64,000 nt of DNA, from the NCBI RefSeq assembly GCF_000376845.1, contig NZ_AQXY01000028.1, positions 124,001 through 188,000 on the forward strand. Reading direction: 5' to 3'. Shown here piece after piece: positions 40,038 through 48,731 of this stretch. Position 1 is the stretch's first letter. Each line of letters begins with the position of its first letter. The DNA is from Thioalkalivibrio sp. ALE14 (GTDB lineage: Bacteria; Pseudomonadota; Gammaproteobacteria; Ectothiorhodospirales; Ectothiorhodospiraceae). A program made the translations under genes and the position numbers. The notes beneath the pieces are model-generated. The model saw only the letters and a program-made list of their open reading frames with translations. It did no database searches and was not told the origin of the DNA.

Positions 40038-40474
40038 TGGCGACAGATGCCAACCGCTGCATCGACGAATACTACGCCGCCTTCCGCGCCGCCGACATCG
40101 AACAGATGATGCGCCTGTGGGGCGAGCGTCCAGATATCGTCTGCATCCACCCGGGGAGCCCGCGGGCCCATCGCGGCGTCGCAGAGGTCATGGAGAGCTG
40201 GCTGCTGGTCTTCGCGCGCGAACTGAACATCGGCATCGAACCCAGGATCGTGGGTCGCCACGAAACCGGCGAGATCATCAGCGTGGTCATCGAGGAGGCG
40301 ATCACCCGGCCGGGCGACGTCGCCCCGACCGGCACGATCCTGATCAGCCAGACCTGGCGCTGGCTGGACGATCGCTGGCGCCTGCTGTTCCACCACGCCT
40401 CGCACGGGCGCCGCTCGCCACCATCGCAGGACGGCATGTTCGTCCCAAATGGCGGCGGCAATACCCGCCACTGA
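40037..40474 (+). CDS. NTF2/SnoaL-like protein (second of tandem pair)
   Basis: 145 residues from the ATG at 40037, with GGAGGGG at 40023-40029 inside the end of the first gene. It shares with its neighbour the pattern W-x(6-7)-VCIHPG, an E-S-W after about 16 residues, and a terminal W-R-x-L/V-F/L-HHAS. The two therefore look like diverged tandem duplicates that may form a heterodimer. No function can be assigned. It is translationally coupled to the first copy. Confidence 0.82.
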   Translation: MATDANRCIDEYYAAFRAADIEQMMRLWGERPDIVCIHPGSPRAHRGVAEVMESWLLVFARELNIGIEPRIVGRHETGEIISVVIEEAITRPGDVAPTGTILISQTWRWLDDRWRLLFHHASHGRRSPPSQDGMFVPNGGGNTRH

Positions 40475-40518
40475 CGATTAACGCGATGCCACGGGAACTA
40501 CACGCTGCACGTCAAAAG

Positions 40519-40635
40519 CGGTTCACAGGAAGGCAGGAAGAACGGAAGTAATGTCTTACGGGTAATGCCGGGGAGCACAGGACCCTTGCCGCACTTCCCA
40601 TCTTCCAGACTTCCTGTTGGTGCTTTTGTCTTTGT
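40519..40635. repeat. A/G-rich repeat in inverted arrangement
   Basis: In the 181-bp gap between the convergent NTF2-like gene and aroK. The plus-strand copy (about 40520-40550) is GGTTCACAGGAAGG…AGGAAG…GGAAGT. An inverted copy (about 40592-40620) reads CTTCCCATCTTCC…CTTCCTGTTGGTG. The same motif family occurs at 17357 and 57063. No gene is seen in the gap. Confidence 0.65.
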
Positions 40636-40655
40636 GTACTGCGTGATGGGGCCAA

Positions 40656-41198
40656 CTAGCCGTCGGAGCGTGGCTGGCACAGGTCGGGGCGCTGGACCTG
40701 CAGGGCGGAGCACACGCCCTTGACGGCATCGCGGACCCGCCGGCCCTTGCCTTCCAGGGTCAGGCTGGCGATCTCCTGGTACAGCGGATCACGGGCCTCG
40801 AACAACTCCTGCAGCCGCGCCTTCGGGTCCGCCGCCTCCGCGATCAGCGGCCGCTTGCGGTTGCGCCGGGTACGGCGGAACTGCTCCTCTACCGGCACCC
40901 GCAGGTAAATCACGAACTGGTCGCGCAGTAGCTCGCGGTTCTCCGGGCGTTCGACGATCCCGCCGCCGGTCGCGATGACCGCGCCCTCCTGTTGCAGCAG
41001 TGATTCCAGCATCGCCGTCTCGCGTTTGCGAAAGCCCGCCTCACCCTCGAACTCGAAGATGGTCGGGATATCCACACCGGTACGCCGCTGGATCTCCTGG
41101 TCGGTATCGAAGAACGGCCGCCGCAGCAGCCCCGCGAGGCCGCGCCCGATTGTGCTCTTGCCGGCCCCCATCGGGCCTACCAGTACGATGTTCTGCAT
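40656..41198 (-). CDS. aroK: Shikimate kinase
   Basis: 180 residues from the ATG at 41198; the frame runs upstream, but homology starts at MQNIVLVGPM. Walker A is GPMGAGKST (8-16), followed by LLRRPFFDTDQEIQ with the shikimate-binding Asp. EGEAGFRKRE and IATGGGIVERPENR supply the other binding residues, and NRKRPLI is the lid. It phosphorylates shikimate at O3. It follows pilQ, as in Pseudomonas and E. coli, but aroB, normally the next gene, lies 12 kb away at 52857. A terminator separates it from pilQ. Confidence 0.95.
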   Translation of the reverse strand: MQNIVLVGPMGAGKSTIGRGLAGLLRRPFFDTDQEIQRRTGVDIPTIFEFEGEAGFRKRETAMLESLLQQEGAVIATGGGIVERPENRELLRDQFVIYLRVPVEEQFRRTRRNRKRPLIAEAADPKARLQELFEARDPLYQEIASLTLEGKGRRVRDAVKGVCSALQVQRPDLCQPRSDG

Positions 41199-41230
41199 GG
41201 GCGCCAAGGCTACTGGCTGGGTCTCCCAAA

Positions 41231-41257
41231 GAAAAGCCGGGGACAAGCCCCGGCTTT
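41231..41257 (-). terminator. Rho-independent terminator after pilQ
   Basis: Ten-base stem: 41233-41242 (AAAGCCGGGG) pairs with 41248-41257, around a 5-base loop. Read on the minus strand, the hairpin ends in CCCCGGCTTTTCTTT. It lies between the pilQ stop (41306) and the aroK ATG (41198), so it should end or attenuate the pil transcript before aroK. Confidence 0.75.
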
Positions 41258-41305
41258 CAGAATCGAACGGACCGGGTGATTCGCACCCGGCCATGATCCG
41301 CGCAC

Positions 41306-43438
41306 TCAGTCGAGTACGCGAGGGGTCACGAAGATCAGCAATTCGGCCTTGGTGTTCTCCGTGGAGCGGTTGCGGAACAGGTTGCCGAGGAACGGGATGT
41401 CCCCGAAGAACGGCACCTTCTCCAGGTTGGTGCGGCTGTCGATCTCGTACACGCCGCCCAGCACCACGGTCTCGCCGTTACCGACAAAGACCTGGGTTTC
41501 CACCTCGCGCTTGTTGATCCCGGGTACGCCGAGGATCACCCGCTGGCTGGGCTCATCCTTGGTCACCTTGATATCCAGGATCACGTTGCCGTTCGGCGTG
41601 ATCTGGGGAGTGACCTCCGTGGACAACACGGCCTCGATGAACTGGGTCGAAGTCGCCCCGGAGGCAGTGGCTTCCTGGAACGGGATCTCTTCGCCCTGCT
41701 TGATCGTGGCCGTCTGACCGTTGGCCGTGATCACCCGCGGGCTGGAGATGATCTCGCCGCGACCCTCGACCTGCAGGGCCGACAGTTCGAGATCCAGAAG
41801 GATACCACTGCGCAGGATGCTGAGGCCTGCGCTCCCGGCGTTACCGCCGGCCGGCAGCGAACTGTTCAGTCGGTCACCGATCGCGAGCCCCCCCATCTGA
41901 CCGGGGCTAGTGCCAAGAGCGCTGTTGGAGCCTTCCAACGAACCGGAGAGACCTGCAGGGGTGCGGCGATCGCTCCCGCGGGTCGCGCTAATCCCGAAGC
42001 GCGCACCCAGTTCGCGGTTGAAGGTATCCTCCGCGATCACGATGCGGGTCTCGATCAGGACCTGCTGCACCGGAACATCCAGCGTGGAGACCAGGCGACG
42101 GACGTCCTCGATACGGCTCTGGGTGTCCTGCACCAGGAGCGTGTTGGTGCGCGTGTCGATGGTGATGCTGCCGCGTTCGGAGAGGAACTCGCCACCGTCA
42201 CCGCCCCGAATCAGGGAGGCGATCTGCTCGGCCTGGGCAAAGTTGATCTGCACGAACTCGGTGCGCAGGGGCTCCAGCTCCTGGCGATCGCGTTCGGCCT
42301 CCATCTCCATGCGTTCGCGCGCGGCGATCTCTTCGCTGGGCGCGACATACAGCACGTTGCCGTCCATGCGCTTGTCGAGACCGCGGGCGCGCAGGATGAT
42401 GTCCAGCGCCTGATCCCAGGGCACGTTGTTCAGGCGCAGGGTGATGTTACCGCCCACGGTATCGCTGACCACGATGTTCAGATCGGTGAAGTCGGCCAGC
42501 AGCTGCAGGACCGAACGCACCTCGATGTCCTGGAAATTGAGCGACAGGCGTTCGCCCTCGAATTCCTGTTCTTCGCGGGCACGGGCCTGGCGTTCGGCTT
42601 CCGAGATCGGGGCAACCTCGAGGACGAACTGGCGATCGCTCTGATAGGAGAGCAGTTCGTACTCGCCACGCGCCTCGACTTCCATGCGTACGCGGTCGCG
42701 CTCGGCCACGGTGTCGATCGTGTGTACCGGGGTCGCGAAATCGACGACGTCGAGGCGGCGCTCGAGAGACTCGTCGATCATGGCGCGCGGGAAGGTCATC
42801 TCGATCCGCCCCGCCTGTTCGCGCACGTTGATTTCGGCACCCGAACGGGAGAGATCGACTTCGACGCGACCCTCGCCTTCGGACCCACGGCGGAAATCGA
42901 TCCCCGTGATCTCCACGGGGCGCGCGCTGCGGGTCGTGGTCGTCGGCTCACCCGCACGGTCGACAACCTGCCGGGTGCGGGCGTCCGCCTCGGACACACC
43001 GCGTCCCAGCGTGAGGATCAGGTTGTTGCCTTCCACCCGGGTCTGATACTCGGAGGCCTGCGTAAGGTTCAGGACCACGCGTGTGCGGTTGCCCGCCTCG
43101 ACCGAACTGGCCCGTAGCACGGGACCCACGTTCAGGTCGGTCTCGCGACGCGGGAGGGCGTTACCCACGTTGGGCAGGTCCAGCGCAATGCGCGGTGGCG
43201 AGTCAATCGCGAAGGCGCGAATGTCGGCAGGCGGCGCTTCCGAGAAGCGCAGGTTCACCTGAACCCGATCCCCGCTCAGGCTGCCAGCCCGGATCTCTTC
43301 CAGTTCGGTGGCAGCCACCCCCTGGGACACCATGAACAGCAGGCCTGCAACGACCGTGCCTGCTAAAGCGCGCATGGAAGAACCCATGTTGAATCCTCTG
43401 TTGGTTGTGCCGACCCTGCGGCGAATGCTCGTCATCAT
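41306..43438 (-). CDS. pilQ: Type IV pilus secretin PilQ
   Basis: 710 residues from the ATG at 43438, chosen because GGGGAG lies six bases upstream. An internal ATG at 43387 with AGAGGA upstream would also give a good signal peptide, cutting after GVAA. AMIN-type domains come first (about 45-270), followed by an STN domain (LSLNFQDIEVRSVLQLLADF, near 300) and N0/N1-type repeats. The C-terminal secretin domain (about 470-710) includes VPQQVLIETRIVIAEDTFNRELG and the gate region, and ends LLIFVTPRVL. PilQ forms the outer-membrane pore for the pilus. It is last in pilMNOPQ. Confidence 0.95.
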   Translation of the reverse strand: MMTSIRRRVGTTNRGFNMGSSMRALAGTVVAGLLFMVSQGVAATELEEIRAGSLSGDRVQVNLRFSEAPPADIRAFAIDSPPRIALDLPNVGNALPRRETDLNVGPVLRASSVEAGNRTRVVLNLTQASEYQTRVEGNNLILTLGRGVSEADARTRQVVDRAGEPTTTTRSARPVEITGIDFRRGSEGEGRVEVDLSRSGAEINVREQAGRIEMTFPRAMIDESLERRLDVVDFATPVHTIDTVAERDRVRMEVEARGEYELLSYQSDRQFVLEVAPISEAERQARAREEQEFEGERLSLNFQDIEVRSVLQLLADFTDLNIVVSDTVGGNITLRLNNVPWDQALDIILRARGLDKRMDGNVLYVAPSEEIAARERMEMEAERDRQELEPLRTEFVQINFAQAEQIASLIRGGDGGEFLSERGSITIDTRTNTLLVQDTQSRIEDVRRLVSTLDVPVQQVLIETRIVIAEDTFNRELGARFGISATRGSDRRTPAGLSGSLEGSNSALGTSPGQMGGLAIGDRLNSSLPAGGNAGSAGLSILRSGILLDLELSALQVEGRGEIISSPRVITANGQTATIKQGEEIPFQEATASGATSTQFIEAVLSTEVTPQITPNGNVILDIKVTKDEPSQRVILGVPGINKREVETQVFVGNGETVVLGGVYEIDSRTNLEKVPFFGDIPFLGNLFRNRSTENTKAELLIFVTPRVLD

Positions 43439-43455
43439 GTTCTTCTCCCCAACCG

Positions 43456-43998
43456 CTATTCGGTCAGCGCCACCGAATTCTCGCGTTCCACATGGCCACC
43501 AAAGGCATCCGGCACGATTTCAATCAACCGGATCTGGGTGGGCGTGATTTCGACGATCTCGCCATGGTTCTGGCCCATATAATTGCCTTCGGTCACCCGC
43601 TGAATCCCGCGGTCCGGGGTTCGGACCAGGGCATAGCGCACCCCATCCTGCTCCAGCGAGCCGACCATCCGCAGGGAATCCAGCGGAAAGCCCTCGAGGA
43701 ACTCGCGCGGGCGATCCGGATCGACCTCGGCGTCCCCGGGCTGCCCCTCGGCCGCGGCAGGCGCCGGCTGCGCAATCACCGACGAGTCAAAGGGCGACCG
43801 GGTGTGGCCCGGGTAGAGGTAGGGCTCGTGCGGCTCCAGGGTCGGGATCGGCTCGATGCCGCTGCCCGGACGCTCCTTGACATCGGCGATGTACTGCTGA
43901 AGATCGCGGTTATCCTGGGTACACCCGGAAAGAACGAAACCGCCCGCAAGGATCAGGGCCAGCCCCGGCCATACCGCCTGCATGGAAGAATGCTTCAT
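43456..43998 (-). CDS. pilP: Type IV pilus lipoprotein PilP
   Basis: 180 residues with a lipoprotein signal and lipobox LSGC (Cys26). A disordered Pro/Ala-rich linker follows, then the C-terminal beta domain (FPLDSLRMVGSLEQDGVRYALV, then NYMGQNHGEIVEITPTQIRLIEI), which contacts the PilQ N-domains. PilP connects the inner-membrane PilMNO platform to the secretin. The start shares one base with the pilO stop. The gap to pilQ is 17 bp. Confidence 0.94.
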   Translation of the reverse strand: MKHSSMQAVWPGLALILAGGFVLSGCTQDNRDLQQYIADVKERPGSGIEPIPTLEPHEPYLYPGHTRSPFDSSVIAQPAPAAAEGQPGDAEVDPDRPREFLEGFPLDSLRMVGSLEQDGVRYALVRTPDRGIQRVTEGNYMGQNHGEIVEITPTQIRLIEIVPDAFGGHVERENSVALTE

Positions 43999-44579
43999 CA
44001 GTTCTCCTCCAGGTAGCGGTAGGTTCGGGCGACCGCGTCCATCAGCAGGTCGTTATCGGCATTCCCCGGGCGGATATGCATGTTGTGCATGGTGACCACG
44101 CGCGGCAGGGCCGAAACCCCGCTGACAAACTCCGCGAGGTCCTCGTAGTCACCCCGGACACGCAGCCGGATCGGAACCTCCGCGTAGAAATCCTGGCGGT
44201 TCTCGCCACGCGGCTCGAACAGCTCGATCTCCAGGCCGGCCTGCAATCCGGTCTGGGAGATGTCCACCAGGAGACTGGGGATCTCGGCGCTGCTCGGAAG
44301 CAACTCGAGCAGCGAGGCGAACATGCGCTCCATCTCCTCGAGCTGGTCCTCGTAGGCCTGCAGGTTGGCCGCGCGCTGCTGCTTGTCCTCGAACTCGTCA
44401 CGCAGCTGCATCTCGCGGCTCTCGGCACGTTCGAGGTCGGTGCGCTGGTCACCGATGAACAGGTAGTAGGACAGGCCGAGGATCGCCAGGACGATCACGA
44501 CCAGAATCAGGCCCTTGATACCCCAGGAGGCCTCCCCGATGTTGTTGAAGTCGATCTGGTTGAGTTCCTTGAGATCCAT
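43998..44579 (-). CDS. pilO: Type IV pilus inner-membrane protein PilO
   Basis: 193 residues: a short cytoplasmic tail (LKELNQIDFNNIGEASWG), one transmembrane helix (about 25-46), a coiled coil (about 50-100, rich in E/R/Q/L) and a ferredoxin-like periplasmic domain ending NDLLMDAVARTYRYLEE. It pairs with PilN to form the alignment complex. The stop and start overlap its neighbours by one base on both sides, showing strict coupling. Confidence 0.94.
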   Translation of the reverse strand: MDLKELNQIDFNNIGEASWGIKGLILVVIVLAILGLSYYLFIGDQRTDLERAESREMQLRDEFEDKQQRAANLQAYEDQLEEMERMFASLLELLPSSAEIPSLLVDISQTGLQAGLEIELFEPRGENRQDFYAEVPIRLRVRGDYEDLAEFVSGVSALPRVVTMHNMHIRPGNADNDLLMDAVARTYRYLEEN

Positions 44580-45142
44580 CAGGAATCCCCCTCTTCGGCA
44601 TCCGGCCGGGTCTGCGTGGCATCCAGACGGAAGTCACGCACCTGGAGGCGACCCTCTTCCCGGGTCTCGATGATCTGCAGGTTGGAACTGCCCAGCCAGG
44701 GCGAGGCATCGATCCGGCGCATCAGCGCGGAGATCCGTGTGTTGGACTCGGAGCGACCGACGAGGCGGACATTCTCGCCCTCCTGGCGAACCTCGTTGAG
44801 GTACGTGCCATCGGGCAGGGTCTCGACCAGCTGGTCGAACAGATGCACCGCCTCGGGGCGCCGCGCCTGCAGGGTCTGGATGACCTCCATGCGGGCGATC
44901 AGCGCCTCGCGCTGCTCGTCCAGGTCCCGGATTCGGGCGATCTGGCGGTCGAGTTCGCGGATCTCGGTCTCCAGCATCTGGTTGCGCGACTGCTGGTGGT
45001 CGATGAGCGACCCCATGAAGCTGTAACCGGCAAACGCCAGGAGAACACCCACCACGGCGGCACCACCGGTCGCGGCGAAGAACTGCTTGCGCCGCTGTTC
45101 GCGTGCCTTTTCGCGCCAGGGGAGGAGGTTGATGTAGATCAT
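44579..45142 (-). CDS. pilN: Type IV pilus inner-membrane protein PilN
   Basis: 187 residues. The N-terminal INLLPWREKAREQRRKQF is the segment that binds the groove of PilM. A transmembrane helix (about 24-44) follows, then a long coiled coil and a ferredoxin-like domain (LVETLPDGTYLNEVRQEGENV). It anchors the PilMNOP platform. Its ATG overlaps the pilM stop by 4 bp. Confidence 0.94.
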   Translation of the reverse strand: MIYINLLPWREKAREQRRKQFFAATGGAAVVGVLLAFAGYSFMGSLIDHQQSRNQMLETEIRELDRQIARIRDLDEQREALIARMEVIQTLQARRPEAVHLFDQLVETLPDGTYLNEVRQEGENVRLVGRSESNTRISALMRRIDASPWLGSSNLQIIETREEGRLQVRDFRLDATQTRPDAEEGDS

Positions 45143-46206
45143 GACGCGTACCCCCGCATGGCCAGGCCACAGGCCGTCATCAGCGCCGGGGCATCATTGG
45201 CGAAGCGTTCCTGGTTCACCCGCTTGGCCAGCGCCATGCCGCGGAACGGATTGGCGATCGAGACGGGCGTACCGGCGGCCTCCTCGAGCAGTTCATCCAC
45301 GCCCGGGATGGCCGCGCAACCACCGCCCAGGAGGATATGATCGATCGTATCCTGCGGGCGGGTGACGTAAAAGTACTGCAGCAGCCGCTGGATCTGGTCG
45401 ACCATGGTCTGCTTGAAGGGCTCGAGGATGGAACTGGCGTAGTCGGCCGGCAGGTCACCGCTCATCTTGGCGGAACCGGCCTCCTGATAATTCATGCTGT
45501 AGCGACGCATGATCTCTTCGGTGAGCATGCGACCGCCGAAATTCTGCTCGCGGGTGTAGACGACGCCCTCGTCCTGACTGACCACGTACACGGCAGTCAC
45601 CGAAGAACCGACGTCCACCACCGCAACGATGGGCTTGCTCTCGCGATCCGGGATCTGCTCCATCAGGCGTTCCGCGGTGTGTTCGATCGCGTAGGCCTCG
45701 ACGTCGACCAGCTCGGGGGTCAGCTTGGCGGCCTCGGCGATGGCCACGCGGGAATCGACGTTCTCGCGGCGCGAAGCCACCACGAGGACGTCGACCATTT
45801 GGGGGTTTTTTTCATTCTTGCCGAGGACCTGGAAGTCCAGGTTGACCTCTTCAAGGGTGTAGGGGATGTACTGATCGGCCTCCACGAAGACCTGGCCTTC
45901 AAGTTCCGCATCGCCCAGCGCGGCCGACATTTGAATGGTCTTGGTGATGACAGCGGAAGAAGGGACGGCCATCGCACAGTGCTTGAGTCGGGTGCCGGAA
46001 CGCTTGACCGCCCGGGCCAGGGCATTGCCCACCGCCTCGGTGTCCTGGCAGACCTTGTCGACCATCACCCCGTCCGGTAACGGCTCGACCGCGAAGGCCT
46101 CGACCCGGTACCCCTTACCCTGTCGCGCCAGCTCCAGCACCTTTACGGCTGCCGAGCTGATGTCCACGCCCAGGACCCCCTGTTTGGATTTTCCGAGACT
46201 CAGCAC
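45139..46206 (-). CDS. pilM: Type IV pilus actin-like protein PilM
   Basis: 355 residues starting at GTG 46206, with GGGGGA just upstream; the frame also has a TTG at 46227. The chosen start gives the family-typical opening LSLGKSKQGVLGVDISSAAV. Actin-like ATP-binding motifs are seen: GVDISSAAVKVLEL, VAVVDVGSSVTAVYVV and HILLGGGCAAIPGVDE. PilM is cytoplasmic and binds PilN. It opens the pilMNOPQ operon and is divergent from the PBP1A gene, with a 143-bp shared gap. Confidence 0.94.
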   Translation of the reverse strand: MLSLGKSKQGVLGVDISSAAVKVLELARQGKGYRVEAFAVEPLPDGVMVDKVCQDTEAVGNALARAVKRSGTRLKHCAMAVPSSAVITKTIQMSAALGDAELEGQVFVEADQYIPYTLEEVNLDFQVLGKNEKNPQMVDVLVVASRRENVDSRVAIAEAAKLTPELVDVEAYAIEHTAERLMEQIPDRESKPIVAVVDVGSSVTAVYVVSQDEGVVYTREQNFGGRMLTEEIMRRYSMNYQEAGSAKMSGDLPADYASSILEPFKQTMVDQIQRLLQYFYVTRPQDTIDHILLGGGCAAIPGVDELLEEAAGTPVSIANPFRGMALAKRVNQERFANDAPALMTACGLAMRGYAS

Positions 46207-46283
46207 ACATCCCCCTGTATACCCCAACGAAAGTAACTGGTAGCGTTACAATCACGTATGCTAGCTCGTTCACAATATACACC

Positions 46284-46320
46284 GCGACTTCAAGGTTGCA
46301 AGTCGCATTGAATGCGACTT
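46284..46320. promoter_or_regulatory. Overlapping dyads upstream of the PBP1A gene
   Basis: Three copies of one 7-mer in alternating orientation: GCGACTT at 46284-46290, AAGTCGC at 46300-46306 and GCGACTT at 46314-46320. The right pair extends to a perfect 10-bp inverted repeat (46300-46309 and 46311-46320) around a single G. The middle copy can pair with either side, giving two mutually exclusive hairpins. The T-run in CTTTTTTT at 46337-46344 follows, and the ATG is at 46350. It may be an operator or an attenuator-like leader. Confidence 0.5.
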
Positions 46321-46349
46321 CTCATCTTGGCCTCACTTTTTTTGCTGTC

Positions 46350-48731
46350 ATGAATCCGGTCTTCAAGATTATTGCGGCGCTGCTGGCCCTGATTCTGGCA
46401 GCCGGAATCGGCCTGTCCATCGCACTGGCCGCTCTCTACGTTTATTACGCGCCGACCCTCCCCGAGGCCGATGCGGTGCGGGACGTGCGCCTGCAGACAC
46501 CCCTGCAAGTGCGCAGCGCGGACGGTCGCCTGATGGGCGAATTCGCGGAAGAACGCCGCATCCCGGTCCCGATCGAAGCGATCCCGCAGCAGGTTCGCGA
46601 CGCCTTTATCGCGGCCGAGGACGAACGCTTCTACGACCACCCTGGCGTGGACGTCCTGGGCCTGGCCCGGGCCGCGCTCAACCTCGTATCCACTGGCGGG
46701 GAACGCAGTCAGGGCGGCAGCACGATCACCATGCAGCTGGCACGCAATATCTTCCTTACGCGCGAACGCACGTACGAGCGCAAGCTGCGCGAGATTTTCC
46801 TGGCCATCCGCCTGGAACAGGAACTTGAGAAGGACGAAATCCTCGAGTTGTACCTGAACAAGATCTACCTCGGACAGCGCGCCTACGGGATCGAGGCTGC
46901 CTCGCGGGTGTACTTCGGGCGCTCGCTGGACGCCCTGGAACTGGACGAGATCGCCACGCTCGCCGCCCTGCCCAAGGCGCCCTCCACGACCAACCCGGTC
47001 ACGAGCCCCGAACGCGCCGAGGTCCGGCGCAACTACGTGCTGCGGCGCATGCTGGAAACGGGCGCCATCGACGAGGCCGCCTTCGAGGCCGCGATATCGC
47101 GGCCGGTGCTGTCCGAACGCCATACCGCTGCGACCGAGATCGACGCCCACTGGGTCGCCGAGATGGCGCGCCAGATGGTGGTGAACCTGTGGGGCGACGA
47201 GGCCTATCGCCGCGGCCTGCAGGTGCACACCACCATCGACTCCCGCCAGCAGGAAGCCGCCAACCAGGCCCTGCGCGAAGGATTGCTGGAATATGACGAA
47301 CGTCACGGTTTTCGCGGTCCGGAGATGCGCATTCCGGATGCCACTCTGGACGATGCCGAGGCACGTGAACGTGCCCTGAAGGCCATCGGGGCACACGGAC
47401 GCCTGCTGTTCCCCGCCGTGGTCATGAATCCGGACGACGACGGGGTCCTGCGCGTCGACGGTGGCCGGATCGGCGAGCAGGAGATCCTCCCGGAAGACCG
47501 CGAATGGGCCGGCTCCCCTGCATTCCAGCGCGGAGACGTGATCCGCATCCGCCCGCACACCGAGGGGCGCTGGCGCCTGGCCCAGAAGCCCGAGGTCACC
47601 GGGGCCGTGATTGCCCAGGCACCGGAGGACGGCGCCATTACCGCCCTGGCCGGGGGCTTCGACTTCTTCGAGAATCGCTACGATCGCACAACGCAGGCCC
47701 AGCGCCAGCCCGGATCGGCCTTCAAGCCACTGGTCTATGCCCTGGCTCTGCGCGAAGGATACCGACCGGACAGCACCGTCATTGACGCCCCGATGGTCTT
47801 CAACGATCCGGCCCTGGGGGCCGAGTGGCGGCCGCAGAACTACACCCGCCGCTTCCATGGCGAGACGACACTACGCGAGGCGCTGGCGAACTCCCGCAAC
47901 CTGGCGTCCATCCGCCTGCTGGATCGCCTGGGGACCGGCAACGTCCACCAGGAACTGACGCGTTTTGGCCTGAGCCGCGAGACCCAGCCGAACAACCTGT
48001 CGATGGTCCTGGGGACCGGAACGCTCACCCCGCTGCAGCTGAACAACGCCTATGGCGTATTCGCCAGCGGCGGGCGCCTGAACAGCCCGTGGATCATCTC
48101 GCGGATCGAGACGGTGGACGGGGAAGTGCTCTACGAAGCGGCCACCGAGCGCGCCTGCCCGGCGCCCTGTGCCAGCCCGGAGGGACAGGACCTGCCGCTG
48201 GTCGCCAGCAGCGGGCCGCTGCAGTACACCGACCCGGTCCCCGTCCTGGAACCCGGCGTCGCCTGGCAGATGGGGGAGATGCTGCGCAGCGTGATCACCT
48301 CGGGCACCGGGCGGCGCGCCCTCGAGCTTGGTCGCTCCGACCTCGCCGGCAAGACCGGTACCACCAACGACTACCGCGATGCGTGGTTTGCCGGGTTCAA
48401 CGCGGATCTCGTCGCCACCGCCTGGATCGGCTTCGACGACAACCGCGAACTGGGCCGGCGCGAGAGCGGCGGCCGGGCCGCCCTGCCCATCTGGACCCGG
48501 TTCATGGGCAGCGTGCTGAGCGACCAGCCGGACCACCCCCTGGAACGCCCCGACGACCTCGTGCGCGTCGCGATCCTGCCGAACGGTCAGCGCGCGCCCA
48601 GCGACGACGCGCCGGGGGCGACCAACCAGTGGTTGCTGCCCCACCAGATCCCGGAACGCGGGCACGTCATTCCCGGAGGCGGCGGCGACAACGGCGGTAA
48701 CGGCAGTCAGCAGCCCGAACTGGTGTTTTGA
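46350..48731 (+). CDS. mrcA: Penicillin-binding protein 1A (class A, bifunctional)
   Basis: 793 residues from the ATG at 46350. A transmembrane anchor (about 6-32) is followed by the glycosyltransferase domain, with the catalytic Glu90 in AAEDERFYDHPG, then GGSTITMQLARNIFL and KILELYLNKIYLGQ-type motifs. An OB-like insert (about 320-420) precedes the transpeptidase domain, with SxxK at Ser456 (PGSAFKP), SxN in ANSRNLAS and KTGT in AGKTGTTNDYRDAWF. It polymerises and cross-links peptidoglycan at the inner membrane's outer face. It is divergent from pilM, as in E. coli and Pseudomonas. Its stop overlaps the next gene by 1 bp. Confidence 0.96.
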   Translation: MNPVFKIIAALLALILAAGIGLSIALAALYVYYAPTLPEADAVRDVRLQTPLQVRSADGRLMGEFAEERRIPVPIEAIPQQVRDAFIAAEDERFYDHPGVDVLGLARAALNLVSTGGERSQGGSTITMQLARNIFLTRERTYERKLREIFLAIRLEQELEKDEILELYLNKIYLGQRAYGIEAASRVYFGRSLDALELDEIATLAALPKAPSTTNPVTSPERAEVRRNYVLRRMLETGAIDEAAFEAAISRPVLSERHTAATEIDAHWVAEMARQMVVNLWGDEAYRRGLQVHTTIDSRQQEAANQALREGLLEYDERHGFRGPEMRIPDATLDDAEARERALKAIGAHGRLLFPAVVMNPDDDGVLRVDGGRIGEQEILPEDREWAGSPAFQRGDVIRIRPHTEGRWRLAQKPEVTGAVIAQAPEDGAITALAGGFDFFENRYDRTTQAQRQPGSAFKPLVYALALREGYRPDSTVIDAPMVFNDPALGAEWRPQNYTRRFHGETTLREALANSRNLASIRLLDRLGTGNVHQELTRFGLSRETQPNNLSMVLGTGTLTPLQLNNAYGVFASGGRLNSPWIISRIETVDGEVLYEAATERACPAPCASPEGQDLPLVASSGPLQYTDPVPVLEPGVAWQMGEMLRSVITSGTGRRALELGRSDLAGKTGTTNDYRDAWFAGFNADLVATAWIGFDDNRELGRRESGGRAALPIWTRFMGSVLSDQPDHPLERPDDLVRVAILPNGQRAPSDDAPGATNQWLLPHQIPERGHVIPGGGGDNGGNGSQQPELVF

